Origin: Nocardia uniformis NBRC 13702
GTDB lineage: Bacteria > Actinomycetota > Actinomycetes > Mycobacteriales > Mycobacteriaceae
Assembly: GCF_001613345.1 (NCBI RefSeq)
Contig: NZ_BDCE01000070.1
Location: 107,682-171,681 of the forward strand
Length of the DNA: 64,000 bases
Reading direction: 5' to 3'
The notes under the pieces were generated by a model. It did no database searches. It was not told where the DNA came from and saw only the letters and a program-made list of their open reading frames with translations. Below, in pieces: positions 1 to 8,779 of the stretch. The stretch's first letter is position 1. Every line of letters starts with the position of its first letter. The translations under genes were made by a program, and so were the position numbers.

Positions 1-1
1 C

Positions 2-814
2 GGCGGCGTGGACTGGGAACCCGAGCAGTCCCGCCTCAGCGAGGTCGCCAAGGCGGCCCTCATCACCAACCTGCTCACCGAGGACAATCTGCCCTCCTAC
101 CACCGCGAGATCGCCGACAACTTCTCGCGCGACGGCGCATGGGGCACCTGGGTGGGGCGCTGGACCGCCGAGGAGAACCGGCACAGTGTGGTGCTCCGCG
201 ACTATCTGGTGGTGACCCGCGGCGTGGATCCGGTCGCGCTGGAGAACGACCGCATGGCGCATATGACTCACGGATTCGCGGCCCCGGTCGACGCCGCGAC
301 CGCCGCGGAACACGCCGGATTCCTGTATTCGGTTGCCTACGTGAGCTTCCAGGAGCTCGCCACCCGAATCAGCCATCGCAATACCGCCGCCGCCTGCGCG
401 GATCCGATCGCCGAACGCATGCTCGGCCGTGTCGCCGCCGACGAGAACCTGCACATGATCTTCTATCGCACCCTGTGCGGCGCGGCCCTGGATCTGGTGC
501 CCGACCAGGCCATGGCCGCGATCGACCTGATCGTGGAGAACTTCCGCATGCCCGGCACCGGTATGCCCAACTTCCGCCGCCATGGCGTGCTCATGGCCAA
601 ATACGGCATCTACGATCTGCGCCAGCACCTCGAGGAGGTCCTCATGCCGGTAATCCGGCAGTGGAATATCTTCGGCCGCAATGATTTCACCGCGAGCGGT
701 GAACAGGCGCGCGAACGGCTGGCGCGCTTTCTGGCGGACCTCGAGCAGGTGCGGATTCCGCGCTTCGAGGAACAGCGTGACCGCGCGCTCGCGCGCGCCG
801 CCGCCAGGGCCTGA
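2..814 (+). CDS. Acyl-ACP desaturase (DesA family), 5' end outside window
   Basis: Fatty-acid desaturase of the soluble di-iron type, which introduces a double bond into acyl chains carried on acyl carrier protein. The reading frame is open to the left edge. Its first visible residues (GG-DW-P) match a point roughly 50 residues into mycobacterial DesA2, so the N-terminus and true start are missing. Two ExxH iron-ligand motifs are visible: EENRH near residue 58 of the visible part and DENLH near residue 147. The C-terminal half is complete and ends in a basic Ala/Arg tail. The substrate and double-bond position cannot be read from sequence. The next gene is on the same strand about 140 bases away and has its own predicted promoter box, so this desaturase is probably a separate unit. 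Confidence 0.85.
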   Translation, partial: GGVDWEPEQSRLSEVAKAALITNLLTEDNLPSYHREIADNFSRDGAWGTWVGRWTAEENRHSVVLRDYLVVTRGVDPVALENDRMAHMTHGFAAPVDAATAAEHAGFLYSVAYVSFQELATRISHRNTAAACADPIAERMLGRVAADENLHMIFYRTLCGAALDLVPDQAMAAIDLIVENFRMPGTGMPNFRRHGVLMAKYGIYDLRQHLEEVLMPVIRQWNIFGRNDFTASGEQARERLARFLADLEQVRIPRFEEQRDRALARAAARA

Positions 815-834
815 GGCCCGTGTACGGGTACGGC

Positions 835-849
835 GTGGTCTTTGGACCC
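835..849 (+). promoter_or_regulatory. DosR-box-like site upstream of USP
   Basis: GTGGTCTTTGGACCC agrees with the DosR core GGGACTTNNGNCCC at most positions. It lies about 105 bases before the start of the stress protein at 954, where a DevR-activated promoter would be expected. Binding is inferred from sequence only. Confidence 0.45.
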
Positions 850-953
850 GCGACCTGGTGACGATGGACCGCATTCACCACCCCTTCCAGTTCATACCGT
901 TGAGTTGGATGCCGCGCCGGGCACCAGCCAATTCACATCATTCGGAGGTCGCG

Positions 954-1880
954 ATGACGACGCAGAGGTTCAACGATCCACACCACTTGGTTTCGGCGGC
1001 GGTCGTCGTCGGGGTGGACGGGTCCGCGGGATCGGATGCCGCCCTGCGGTGGGCGGCCGAATTGGCGGCGGACCGCAAGCGCCCGTTGCACATTCTGCAC
1101 GGTATGGACCTGGCCGGAATGAGCCGAGTGCTGGGTATCTATCATGTCTCGGTCCCCGCGGTGGTCGATTCGGTTCGCGCACATGCCAAAACGGTCGTCG
1201 AGCGCGCACAGCATCTGGCGGAGACAGTCGCTCCCGGTCTGCCGATCACGGTGGTGACAAGCCCGGACAGCGCCGCGGCACTGCTCATCGAGCACAGCGC
1301 CGACGCGTACGCGGTGGTCCTCGGTGCCACCGGAACCAGCGGAACGCTGGGACATTTGGGCTCCACCCTGCTCGCGGTCACCGCACACGCCCAGGGCTCG
1401 GTGTTCGTCGTGCGCACCGATCCGGAATCGGATAACAGCGTCCATACCTCCGGACCGGTGGTGGTGGGCATCGACGGCAGCGCGGTCGACGATGCCGCCA
1501 TCGGCGCCGCCTTCGCGGAGGCGGCCCAACGCGGGGAGCGCCTGATCGCCGTGCATGTGTGGGGCGATTGGAATATCGGTACCTTCGCCGGTCAGGATCT
1601 CGGGTGGCTCGATATCTCCGGTGTCGACAATGCCGAGCACGCCATCCTCGCCGAACGTTTGGCCGGCTGGCACGAGAAGTACCCCGAGGTCGACGTGATC
1701 CGCAAGGTCTACGCCACCGAACCCGCCGCACAGCTGCGGGAATGGTCACGCGTGGCGCAGCTGGTCGTGGTCGGCAGCCGCGGCCGCGGGGGTTTCACCG
1801 GCATGCTGCTCGGCTCCACCTCGCATTCGCTGGTACAGCACGCCGCCTGCCCCGTCCTGGTCGTCCACCCCGAGAAATAG
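954..1880 (+). CDS. Universal stress protein, two tandem USP domains
   Basis: Cytoplasmic nucleotide-binding stress protein of 308 residues with two USP domains (about 13-150 and 160-305). Domain 2 keeps the G-2x-G-9x-G(S/T) ATP loop (GSRGRGG ... GSTS). The ATG at 954 is chosen because a good ribosome site (GGAGG) ends a few bases upstream; the frame is open further 5' but overlaps the desaturase. It is a close paralogue of the USP at 11323-12249, sharing the DPHHL N-terminus, the domain order and the length. The phosphoketolase start follows within 10-12 bases, so the two genes are almost certainly co-transcribed. In mycobacteria such tandem USPs (Rv1996, Rv2005c, Rv2623 type) are DosR-controlled. 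The exact role is unknown. Confidence 0.9.
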   Translation: MTTQRFNDPHHLVSAAVVVGVDGSAGSDAALRWAAELAADRKRPLHILHGMDLAGMSRVLGIYHVSVPAVVDSVRAHAKTVVERAQHLAETVAPGLPITVVTSPDSAAALLIEHSADAYAVVLGATGTSGTLGHLGSTLLAVTAHAQGSVFVVRTDPESDNSVHTSGPVVVGIDGSAVDDAAIGAAFAEAAQRGERLIAVHVWGDWNIGTFAGQDLGWLDISGVDNAEHAILAERLAGWHEKYPEVDVIRKVYATEPAAQLREWSRVAQLVVVGSRGRGGFTGMLLGSTSHSLVQHAACPVLVVHPEK

Positions 1881-1892
1881 CGAGAACATGTG

Positions 1893-4274
1893 ATGACAAC
1901 CCTGGTGGCCGACGAACGCGACGGAACCGCCGAACTGCGGGATGTGGACGCCTGGTGGCGTGCCGCGAACTACCTGTCGGTCGGACAGATCTACCTGATG
2001 GACAATCCGCTGCTGACCGAGCCACTGCGGCCCGAGCACATCAAGCCACGACTCATCGGCCACTGGGGCACCGTCCCCGGCGTAACCCTGACCTACGCGC
2101 ACCTCAACCGGGTGATCCGACGGACCGGGCAGCGAATGCTGTTCGTCCTCGGACCCGGTCACGGTGCGGCGGCGCTGAATGCCGCCGCATGGCTGGAGGG
2201 CACGTACTCGGAGGTCCACCCCGAGGTGACCCGCGATCTCGCCGGTATGCGAGAACTGTTCCGGCAGTTCTCCTTTCCCGGTGGCGTACCCAGCCACGCG
2301 TCACCGCATCTGCCGGGTTCGATCCACGAGGGTGGTGAGCTCGGCTATTCGCTCGCGCACGCCACCGGAGCCGCGCTGGACAACCCGGATCTGGTGGTGG
2401 CCTGCGTGATCGGTGACGGTGAGGCCGAGACCGGCGCGCTGGCAGCCAGCTGGCACGCGCCGTCGTTCCTCAATCCCGGCACCGACGGCACCGTGCTGCC
2501 GATTCTGCATCTCAATGGCTACAAAATCGCCAATCCGACACTGCTGTCCCGGATTCCACGCACAGATCTGGACGCACTGTTGACCGGCCACGGCTGGGAG
2601 CCGATGTATGTCGAGGGCAGCGACCCGGACGAGGTCCATGCCCGCTACGCCACCGTCTTGGACGAAGCGATGGAACGGATCCAGGAGATCCGTGACTTCG
2701 CCCGCCTCGGCATCGGACCGAGCAAGCCCTATCTGCCGCTGATCGTGCTGCGGACCCCGAAGGGTTGGACCGGGCCCGCCGCCGTCGACGGCGTCCCGAT
2801 CGAGGGCACCTTCCGAGCCCATCAGGTCCCGCTCGCCGCAGTGCGTGAGAACGCCGAACATCGTGCGCTGCTGGAACAATGGTTGCGCTCGTACCGACCC
2901 GAGGAACTCTTCGACGATCGGGGTCGCCCGGTCGATCGGATCAGCGACCAGAATCCCGACGGGCCGTGTATGAGTGCCGATCCGGCCGCGCACGGCCACA
3001 CCACGGTAGGCCTGCGGTTGCCACGACCCTCCGACTACACCGTGGGGTTCGCCGAACCGGGCACGGTGCGGGCGGAGTCCACGCGGGTACTCGGCGGCTT
3101 CCTGCGCGATGCGCTGGTCGCCAACCCTCACAATCTTCTGTTCTTCTCCCCCGACGAGCACACCTCCAACCGTCTCGACGCCATTCTGGAGGTGACCGGC
3201 CGCCGCTGGCGCGCCGAGCGATACGACAGCGACGACCGGCTCTCCCCGGACGGCCGGGTGTTCGAAGTGCTGTCGGAGCACCTGTGCCAGGGCTGGTTGG
3301 AGGGCTATCTGCTGACCGGCCGCCACGGTGTCTTCACCACCTACGAGGCCTTCGCCCATGTGGTGGACTCCATGGTCGTGCAGCACGCGAAATGGCTGTA
3401 CATGGCGACCCAATTCCCTTGGCGGTCACCGATTCCCAGCCTCAACTATCTCATCTCGTCGCATGTGTGGCGGCAGGACCACAACGGGGCTTCCCATCAG
3501 GACCCCGGATTCATCGACCATGTGTTGAGTAAGCGGCCGGAGGTGAGTCGGGTCTATCTGCCGCCCGACGCGAACTGTCTGGTCCATGTCTTCGAGCACT
3601 GCCTGCGTAGTCGCGGAATGGTCAATGTGGTGGTGGCGGGGAAACAGCCGGCGCTGCAGTATCTCGACGACCAGGCGGCACGGGCACACTGCGAACACGG
3701 TCTGGGCGTGTGGAATTGGGCGAGTACCGACCTGCGCGGCGGCACCGAGGTGGTGCTCGCGTGCGCGGGTGACGTCCCCACCCAGGAAACTCTGGCGGCG
3801 GCCGCGCTACTCCGGGAACTGGTGCCGAACCTGGCGGTTCGCGTGGTGAACGTGGTGGACCTGGCGCGCCTGTTCCCACCGGACCGGCATCCGCACGGTA
3901 TCTCCGACGCCGCCTACAGTCGCGTATTCACCGATGCTCCGGTTATTTTCGCCTTCCATGGCTATCCGTGGCTGATCCATCGCATCGCCTATCGTCGCCC
4001 CCACCACGACCGGCTGCATGTGCACGGGTTCGTCGACAATGGCACCACCACAACCCCATTCGATATGTGTGCGCTCAATGGCATCGACCGGTTCCAGCTG
4101 GCGGTGGCCGCCGTGGAGCAGGTCCCGCGACTGGTCGATCGGCTCGACGAGCTCCGCTCGGAACTCCTCGCCCGACTCGACGCGGCACGGTCCTACGCCC
4201 TGCGGGTCGGCGACGATCCACCTGAGATCAGCGAGTGGTCTTGGCCGAATAGCACCGCACCGCGGCACGAGTAG
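1893..4274 (+). CDS. xfp: Xylulose-5-phosphate/fructose-6-phosphate phosphoketolase
   Basis: Thiamine-diphosphate enzyme splitting xylulose 5-phosphate or fructose 6-phosphate with phosphate into acetyl phosphate plus a C3 or C4 sugar phosphate. The length (793 residues) is normal for the family. Diagnostic segments are present: GPGHGAAALNA and LEGTYSE in the N-terminal part, the histidine-rich SHASPHLPGS stretch, and the cofactor motif GDGEAETG near residue 175. GTG at 1890 directly precedes the ATG chosen here, and either could start translation; the ribosome site is weak. The tight link to a universal stress protein suggests use under energy limitation, making acetyl phosphate, and hence ATP through acetate kinase, without respiration. 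That physiological role is inferred. Confidence 0.95.
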   Translation: MTTLVADERDGTAELRDVDAWWRAANYLSVGQIYLMDNPLLTEPLRPEHIKPRLIGHWGTVPGVTLTYAHLNRVIRRTGQRMLFVLGPGHGAAALNAAAWLEGTYSEVHPEVTRDLAGMRELFRQFSFPGGVPSHASPHLPGSIHEGGELGYSLAHATGAALDNPDLVVACVIGDGEAETGALAASWHAPSFLNPGTDGTVLPILHLNGYKIANPTLLSRIPRTDLDALLTGHGWEPMYVEGSDPDEVHARYATVLDEAMERIQEIRDFARLGIGPSKPYLPLIVLRTPKGWTGPAAVDGVPIEGTFRAHQVPLAAVRENAEHRALLEQWLRSYRPEELFDDRGRPVDRISDQNPDGPCMSADPAAHGHTTVGLRLPRPSDYTVGFAEPGTVRAESTRVLGGFLRDALVANPHNLLFFSPDEHTSNRLDAILEVTGRRWRAERYDSDDRLSPDGRVFEVLSEHLCQGWLEGYLLTGRHGVFTTYEAFAHVVDSMVVQHAKWLYMATQFPWRSPIPSLNYLISSHVWRQDHNGASHQDPGFIDHVLSKRPEVSRVYLPPDANCLVHVFEHCLRSRGMVNVVVAGKQPALQYLDDQAARAHCEHGLGVWNWASTDLRGGTEVVLACAGDVPTQETLAAAALLRELVPNLAVRVVNVVDLARLFPPDRHPHGISDAAYSRVFTDAPVIFAFHGYPWLIHRIAYRRPHHDRLHVHGFVDNGTTTTPFDMCALNGIDRFQLAVAAVEQVPRLVDRLDELRSELLARLDAARSYALRVGDDPPEISEWSWPNSTAPRHE

Positions 4275-4297
4275 GGATTGCGACCACCACAGCGGCT

Positions 4298-4345
4298 ACA
4301 ACCCCGGTGACGAGAGGACCACACGGCCCTCGCTACCGGGGTTGT
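4298..4345 (+). terminator. Hairpin after phosphoketolase
   Basis: An 11-bp perfect inverted repeat (ACAACCCCGGT / ACCGGGGTTGT) with a 26-base loop begins 23 bases after the xfp stop. No U-run follows, as is usual in GC-rich actinobacteria. Confidence 0.5.
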
Positions 4346-4414
4346 CGGCGATATCAGGGTTGTCAGCTCGAGGCACGGTGATCTGTCCCATTGAAAACGC
4401 TTGCGGCTTGAAAA

Positions 4415-4450
4415 CGCGTGCGGCCCAACCTATCGGCTGGGCCGCACGCG
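4415..4450. terminator. Bidirectional hairpin between convergent genes
   Basis: A 13-bp perfect stem (CGCGTGCGGCCCA / TGGGCCGCACGCG) with a 10-base loop sits between the convergent xfp and Acg-family genes. It is preceded by short A-runs on the plus strand. It probably ends transcription from the minus-strand Acg operon and backs up the first hairpin. Confidence 0.65.
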
Positions 4451-4505
4451 GGGCAGGACGCTCATCTGCGTCGTGGTGTCGAAGGCAGTCGTGGTAGCGA
4501 AGAGA

Positions 4506-5504
4506 TCAGTGCGTTGTGGTCGTGAAGAAATCGACCACCGGCCGCCTGGGTGTGGGAGCCTGCGGCCCTTCGTCGGGGGCGGTGCCGATGCGAATGACGA
4601 GCTGGGGCCGAACCGGTCTCGGCACCAGGCTCGCGAGCAGCGCACGTCCAGCGGGCAATTCGGTAATGTGCGTCAACGCGCAGGTGCCCAACCCGGCCGC
4701 CGTGCACTCCAAGAGCACCGCCGACAGCGCCTCTCCCGTACGTAGCCAGTCGACCAGCGCATCGCTTTCGGAACTGACCACCACCAGCCGCGCCCGATCC
4801 TCGGTATCGGCGCGCCGCAACGAATGCGGCGCCGAGGGGAACTCCCGCCCCACACTCACTCGCTCGGCTTCCGCCTGGGAGACGAGCGCTGACGGTGGAA
4901 TCCCCTCCGGCGACTCGGAATGACCAGCCCACCAGTTCAATTCGGATCCGTACGCCATATCGTAGCGCCGCAGGGCCGCCGCCTGCTGGGAGGCGGCCAT
5001 CAGCCGCGGACGTACGTTCTCCTCGAGTTCGTCGAGTTCCAGGTAGTGCGGCGACACCAGCATTCGCAGCCGCGGCAATACCACATCCCAGCCGCGCGGT
5101 TCCGCCATCGGCAGCCGGTCGGTGCGTCGCGAATCGATAGCCCGCGCCCGGGCCTTCAGCCCCATCGGCGGGTCGGGCCACGGCCGAAAACTGATCTTTG
5201 CGAGGTAGTCCGGACGCTCGGGATCCGGGCGGCGCACCGTATCGGTATGCCAACCCCGCGCCCCGAAGATGGTCCGCACATGGTGCAGCATGGCGCCACA
5301 ACTGATCACCAGCTGCCGCCCCTGCGGATCGGCCGAGGTCAAGATGCGGTCGGTATCGCTGTAGAGATGTAGCTGCTTTCCATCGAATACCCACCGCCAC
5401 GGCTGGGTGTTGTGGACCGACGGCGCGCGGGAAGCCAGCCGCATCGCCGCCAGCATGGTCCGATGGTCGGGTACCGATACGGGAGGAGCGTCAAAAGCGG
5501 TCAT
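4506..5504 (-). CDS. Acg-family nitroreductase-fold flavoprotein (copy 1)
   Basis: FMN-binding protein of 332 residues, the same size as M. tuberculosis Acg (Rv2032, 331). The hallmark near residue 30, RAPSVHNTQPWRW, belongs to the FMN-phosphate-binding segment of this subfamily. Structural work on mycobacterial Acg relatives showed that a lid covers the flavin and suggested flavin sequestration rather than classical nitroreduction; the same may hold here. The ATG overlaps the stop of the upstream SRPBCC gene in an ATGA arrangement, so translation is coupled. It is the last gene of a three-gene minus-strand operon (Acg copy 2, SRPBCC, this gene). Confidence 0.88.
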   Translation of the reverse strand: MTAFDAPPVSVPDHRTMLAAMRLASRAPSVHNTQPWRWVFDGKQLHLYSDTDRILTSADPQGRQLVISCGAMLHHVRTIFGARGWHTDTVRRPDPERPDYLAKISFRPWPDPPMGLKARARAIDSRRTDRLPMAEPRGWDVVLPRLRMLVSPHYLELDELEENVRPRLMAASQQAAALRRYDMAYGSELNWWAGHSESPEGIPPSALVSQAEAERVSVGREFPSAPHSLRRADTEDRARLVVVSSESDALVDWLRTGEALSAVLLECTAAGLGTCALTHITELPAGRALLASLVPRPVRPQLVIRIGTAPDEGPQAPTPRRPVVDFFTTTTH

Positions 5505-6214
5505 ACATCGAGTGTTCTCCCGCGCACCGCACCCGAATACGGGCTTTGCGCACGGCCCGGAGGGCCCTTGGTCACATCTGGCGAGTCGGTGCGCTCGGCC
5601 CGCTCCTTGATGCCCAACAGCATCTTCCGCTCCATCACCAGACTGCCGGGCTCCATGAGCAGGCGGTAGCCGAACCGCCCCGCCGCCGAGGCTCCGGGCA
5701 GGCTGATCCGATTCCGACTCACCAGCCTGGTCCCGTTCGCCGTCGGATACAGCCCGAACGCCCACACCCAGGACCGGTCCTCCGATGCGAAGACCAGCGC
5801 CCGTTGCGGCTCGAGCACCGCCACTCGCATACGGGGGCCCGAGGTACTGAGCGCGAACACATCCCCCACCGAAATCTCCTGAAATTCCGGCAGAATCGTG
5901 TCCGCACTGTGGATATCCAGCCCGAGTAGATTCTCGACCCAATCGTAGGTGTAGGCCCCGCCCCGCCCCGGTCCCAGCTGGACCAGCCACGGCCACACGG
6001 CCTCCGGCCGCGCCGCGATCGCGATCGCCCGGGTCGCCACCACATCGGGATGCGGTGACAGGTCGTCGCCCGGCATCTCCTGCGCCGCCTCCGCCGCCGT
6101 CGCACCCCAGTACAGGAACCGATTGCGCACGAATGGAATTCGCGAACCCGCCGCCAATCCGCCGACCGCCGCCGCGGCACCGATGACCACTGCTGCTGTT
6201 CTCATGTCTCCCAT
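5501..6214 (-). CDS. SRPBCC-like protein with N-terminal membrane anchor
   Basis: Protein of 237 residues with a hydrophobic Ala/Gly/Val-rich N-terminus (about residues 4-24, a probable membrane anchor or signal) followed by a START/SRPBCC-type lipid- or ligand-binding domain (about 50-210). The pattern includes the WPWLVQLGPGRGGAYTYDW segment typical of this family in actinobacteria. Two starts are possible, 6214 and 6205, three codons apart, each with a short-spaced GA-rich ribosome site. It sits between two Acg paralogues, 67 bases after one and overlapping the other by 4 bases, so it may supply a lipid or cofactor to them. The ligand is unknown. Confidence 0.75.
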   Translation of the reverse strand: MGDMRTAAVVIGAAAAVGGLAAGSRIPFVRNRFLYWGATAAEAAQEMPGDDLSPHPDVVATRAIAIAARPEAVWPWLVQLGPGRGGAYTYDWVENLLGLDIHSADTILPEFQEISVGDVFALSTSGPRMRVAVLEPQRALVFASEDRSWVWAFGLYPTANGTRLVSRNRISLPGASAAGRFGYRLLMEPGSLVMERKMLLGIKERAERTDSPDVTKGPPGRAQSPYSGAVRGRTLDV

Positions 6215-6281
6215 GTCCTCTCGATTACGTGCCGATCGCGCTTTCCAGTCCCGGTTGCGGCCGACGCCGGGCGTGAGTCGT

Positions 6282-7286
6282 TCATGCGGGCAGTTCGGTG
6301 AAGACGTCCACCAACGGGCGGCGGGGCGTCGGTGGGGGCGGTTCATCGTCGTCGGGCGCGGTGCCGATGCGAACCACGACCTGAGGAATCCCCCGTCCCG
6401 GAATCAGGGCCGCGATGGCTCGTCGGTCGACGGGGAGTTCGGTCACGTGGGTGAGCGCGCAGGTCGCGAGCCCGTGGGCGGTGCATTCGAGGAGCAATGC
6501 GGACAGCGCCTCGCCGGTTTGCAGCCAGCACAGGGAGGTGTCGTCGTGGGAGCTGAGCACCACCAGGCGGGCCTGATCGACCAGGCCGGGACGGCGGAGG
6601 CCGTTCCGGGGTGCGGGAAAGACGCGGTCGACGCCGACCCGCGCCGCTTCGGCTCGCGAGACCAGCGCGACCGGCGGGATCCCATCCGGCTGCTCCGCAT
6701 GTCCTGCCCACCAGTCCAATTCGGCTTGATACATCCTGTCGTAATGGCGCACGGCCTCGGATCGATCGGAGAGCGCCGCCAGCCGGCCGCGATCGTTCGG
6801 GCCGAGAACGTCCAGGACGAGATCGTGCGGGGTCACCAGATCGTGCAGTTTCGGCAACAGTTCGGCCCAGCCCCGTGGGTCGCGCAGCGGCAGGCGGTCA
6901 CTACGGCGGCGGTCTATGGCACGCGCGCGTTCGGTAACGGTGGGAGACAAATCCGGCCAAGGATGGAAGCGGATGGTGGCCAGCAGTTCGGCGACCTCCG
7001 GATCCGGCAGCCGTACGACGTCGGTCTGCCAACCGTGGACGCTGAAGGCGGTGCGGGCGTGGTTCAGGGCCGCACCGCAGCTGATGGTCCCCTGCCGACC
7101 GCGCGGGTCGGTGGCGGGTAGTTGTCGCTCGGGGTCGCCGTAGAGGTGCAACCGAACGCCGTCGAACACCCAGCGCCACGGCTGGGTGTTGTGCACCGAC
7201 GGCGCGCGAACCGTGAGTCGCATGGCCGCCAGCATGGTTGGGTGGTCCGGCACGCGAACCGAGGACCGAGTATCGCTGCGGGTCAT
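6282..7286 (-). CDS. Acg-family nitroreductase-fold flavoprotein (copy 2)
   Basis: A 334-residue paralogue of the protein at 4506-5504, with the same VPDH-TMLAAMRL N-terminal segment and the RAPSVHNTQPWRW motif near residue 32. It is the first gene of the minus-strand operon that also holds the SRPBCC protein and copy 1. The ATG at 7286 opens the frame. The upstream region (about 7345-7375) carries one half of a DosR-like box (GGTCACTTTCGCA) but not a convincing full site. Like other Acg proteins it is expected to bind FMN tightly; physiological electron donors are unknown. Confidence 0.88.
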   Translation of the reverse strand: MTRSDTRSSVRVPDHPTMLAAMRLTVRAPSVHNTQPWRWVFDGVRLHLYGDPERQLPATDPRGRQGTISCGAALNHARTAFSVHGWQTDVVRLPDPEVAELLATIRFHPWPDLSPTVTERARAIDRRRSDRLPLRDPRGWAELLPKLHDLVTPHDLVLDVLGPNDRGRLAALSDRSEAVRHYDRMYQAELDWWAGHAEQPDGIPPVALVSRAEAARVGVDRVFPAPRNGLRRPGLVDQARLVVLSSHDDTSLCWLQTGEALSALLLECTAHGLATCALTHVTELPVDRRAIAALIPGRGIPQVVVRIGTAPDDDEPPPPTPRRPLVDVFTELPA

Positions 7287-7396
7287 GGCATAGAGTCTGG
7301 TCCGGGACGCTCCCGCGCGGGTACCGGCTTTTCGCCCGTATCGATGGGTCGAAGGTCACTTTCGCATCGGCCCCGACGCCCGTCGATTCACCCGGA

Positions 7397-7804
7397 CTAT
7401 TCCGGTCGCGGGCGCCAGATCACGCCGAGCACCAGCACCGCGAGACCGAGCACCACGCACAGCGGTTGCAGCCAGCTGACGGTGCGGATGGTGGAGACCT
7501 GCACGACGATCCAGACGATCAGCAGACCACCGGAACCGATCGCCAGTGCTGGGGCGCGGCGATCACCGCGCGCGGCGAGGACGGAGGTGAGGGCCATGGG
7601 AACGGCTACCACCAGCGCCAGCGCCAGTCCCGCGAGCACCGGGCTGTCATACGGAAGTCGCTCGACGACAACCGCGCCCAGGTCGATACCGCCGCCCGCC
7701 AACCCCACCGCACCCGCCACCGCCCACACCGACACGAATCCGGACAGCAGGGCGAGGACGGCCTGTTGAATGCTCGTTTCTCGTACCTCTTGTGTGAATG
7801 CCAT
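7397..7804 (-). CDS. Small integral membrane protein, four predicted helices
   Basis: Protein of 135 residues made mostly of four hydrophobic segments (about 13-38, 50-70, 80-100, 110-130) with short polar loops; the C-terminus (WRPRPE) is presumably cytoplasmic. No known family was recognised. The ATG at 7804 is preferred over an upstream in-frame start, because the longer version would begin with Arg/Gly-rich non-coding-like sequence. A strong DosR-type box lies about 60 bases upstream and is shared with the divergent SDR gene, so it probably belongs to the same stress regulon. Confidence 0.6.
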   Translation of the reverse strand: MAFTQEVRETSIQQAVLALLSGFVSVWAVAGAVGLAGGGIDLGAVVVERLPYDSPVLAGLALALVVAVPMALTSVLAARGDRRAPALAIGSGGLLIVWIVVQVSTIRTVSWLQPLCVVLGLAVLVLGVIWRPRPE

Positions 7805-7861
7805 AGCTCGACGGTGCCGTACTCCCGGACCCACCAGAAGATTCCATAGACCCGGCACTTC

Positions 7862-7877
7862 GGTGACTTTCGGCCGT
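7862..7877 (+). promoter_or_regulatory. DosR-type box in divergent promoter
   Basis: The exact 16-mer GGTGACTTTCGGCCGT recurs before devR (13198) and, inverted, before the Acg gene at 53876. It lies between the membrane protein (minus) and the SDR (plus), about 60-65 bases from each start. Confidence 0.75.
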
Positions 7878-7940
7878 CATACGCGGCGACTGCGCGCGCC
7901 ATGCTGAAGAGGTACACGCAGCACAACGAACCGAAAGGAT

Positions 7941-8696
7941 ATGGCCATGGCCGATTTTCAGGGTAGGAGTGCGATTGTCACCGGCGGCGCGCGCGGGATC
8001 GGCGCGGCGATCGTGGCCGAATTGGCGAAGGAACACCTCGGTGTGGTGATCGCCGATCTGCTCGATCACGACGGTGCCGCGCTCGCCGCGGACCTCGCGC
8101 CGAATGTGATCTTCCGACACCTCGATGTCACCGACGAGGACGGTTGGCGACGGGTAATCGACGATGCCGAAGCCGAGTTCGGGCCGCTCGGAGTGCTGGT
8201 GAACAATGCCGGAATCCTCGACTTCGGCAGCATCGAAACCCAAAGCCCCTCGCTGTTCCGCCACGTCGTCGACGTCAATCTGTACGGCTCCTGGCTGGGC
8301 ATGCACCTGGCCGTGCCGCGCATGCGCGCCGCCGGCAGTGGCGCGATCGTCAATATCTCCTCCACCGCCGGATTGACCGGCTACGCGGGGATCGGCGCCT
8401 ACGTGGCGAGCAAATGGGGACTGCGTGGACTGACCAAGGCCGCGGCGGTGGAACTCGGTTCCGCGAGTATCCGCGTGTGCTCGGTGCATCCGGGGCCCAT
8501 CCACACGCCGATGACCGCCGGCATGCCCGACTCTGTCGCGGCGGCACAGCCGTTGCCTCGCTTCGGCGAACCGGAGGAGGTGGCAGCGATGGTGCGCTTC
8601 CTGATTACCGAGGCCACCTTCTCCACCGGCTCGGAATTCGTCCTCGACGGCGGGGCCACCGCGGGTCAGGCACTGGTGCTGACCGAATCCTCCTGA
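7941..8696 (+). CDS. Short-chain dehydrogenase/reductase, FabG3-like
   Basis: NAD(P)-dependent oxidoreductase of 251 residues. The Rossmann motif TGGARGIG (residues 14-21), NNAGIL and the catalytic YVASK (Tyr about 154, Lys about 158, Ser in NISST upstream) are all present. It resembles M. tuberculosis FabG3 (Rv2002), a 20-beta-hydroxysteroid-type dehydrogenase, with VHPG-I-TPMT in the C-terminal third. The start has a clear ribosome site (GAAAGGA). It converges on an Rv2004c-like gene, as Rv2002 lies close to Rv2004c in M. tuberculosis. The real substrate (steroid or 3-oxoacyl) cannot be decided. Confidence 0.88.
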   Translation: MAMADFQGRSAIVTGGARGIGAAIVAELAKEHLGVVIADLLDHDGAALAADLAPNVIFRHLDVTDEDGWRRVIDDAEAEFGPLGVLVNNAGILDFGSIETQSPSLFRHVVDVNLYGSWLGMHLAVPRMRAAGSGAIVNISSTAGLTGYAGIGAYVASKWGLRGLTKAAAVELGSASIRVCSVHPGPIHTPMTAGMPDSVAAAQPLPRFGEPEEVAAMVRFLITEATFSTGSEFVLDGGATAGQALVLTESS

Positions 8697-8718
8697 GTCA
8701 CAACAAGCAATCCGTGCA

Positions 8719-8744
8719 GCCGCGGGCCGACTCCGGCCCGCGGC
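8719..8744. terminator. Convergent-gene hairpin
   Basis: A 10-bp perfect GC stem (GCCGCGGGCC / GGCCCGCGGC) with a 6-base loop starts 22 bases after the SDR stop, between two convergent genes. It is a likely bidirectional terminator. Confidence 0.65.
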
Positions 8745-8745
8745 T

Positions 8746-8779
8746 CGGTGCTCGAATCAGATCGGTGCTCGAATCAGAT
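8746..8779. repeat. 17-bp perfect tandem duplication
   Basis: CGGTGCTCGAATCAGAT occurs twice head to tail (8746-8762, 8763-8779). The second copy contains the stop codon of the minus-strand gene, so the duplication just misses altering that protein. It looks like a recent slippage event. Confidence 0.85.

Noticed and set aside
681..953. In-frame N-terminal extension of the first USP
   Set aside because: It overlaps the desaturase end and is Arg-rich and unlike USPs; the ATG at 954 has a good ribosome site and aligns with the paralogue.
4311..4331. GAGGACCACACGGCCCTC, a DosR-box look-alike
   Set aside because: It lies in the loop of the xfp terminator with no gene start nearby, so it is probably chance.
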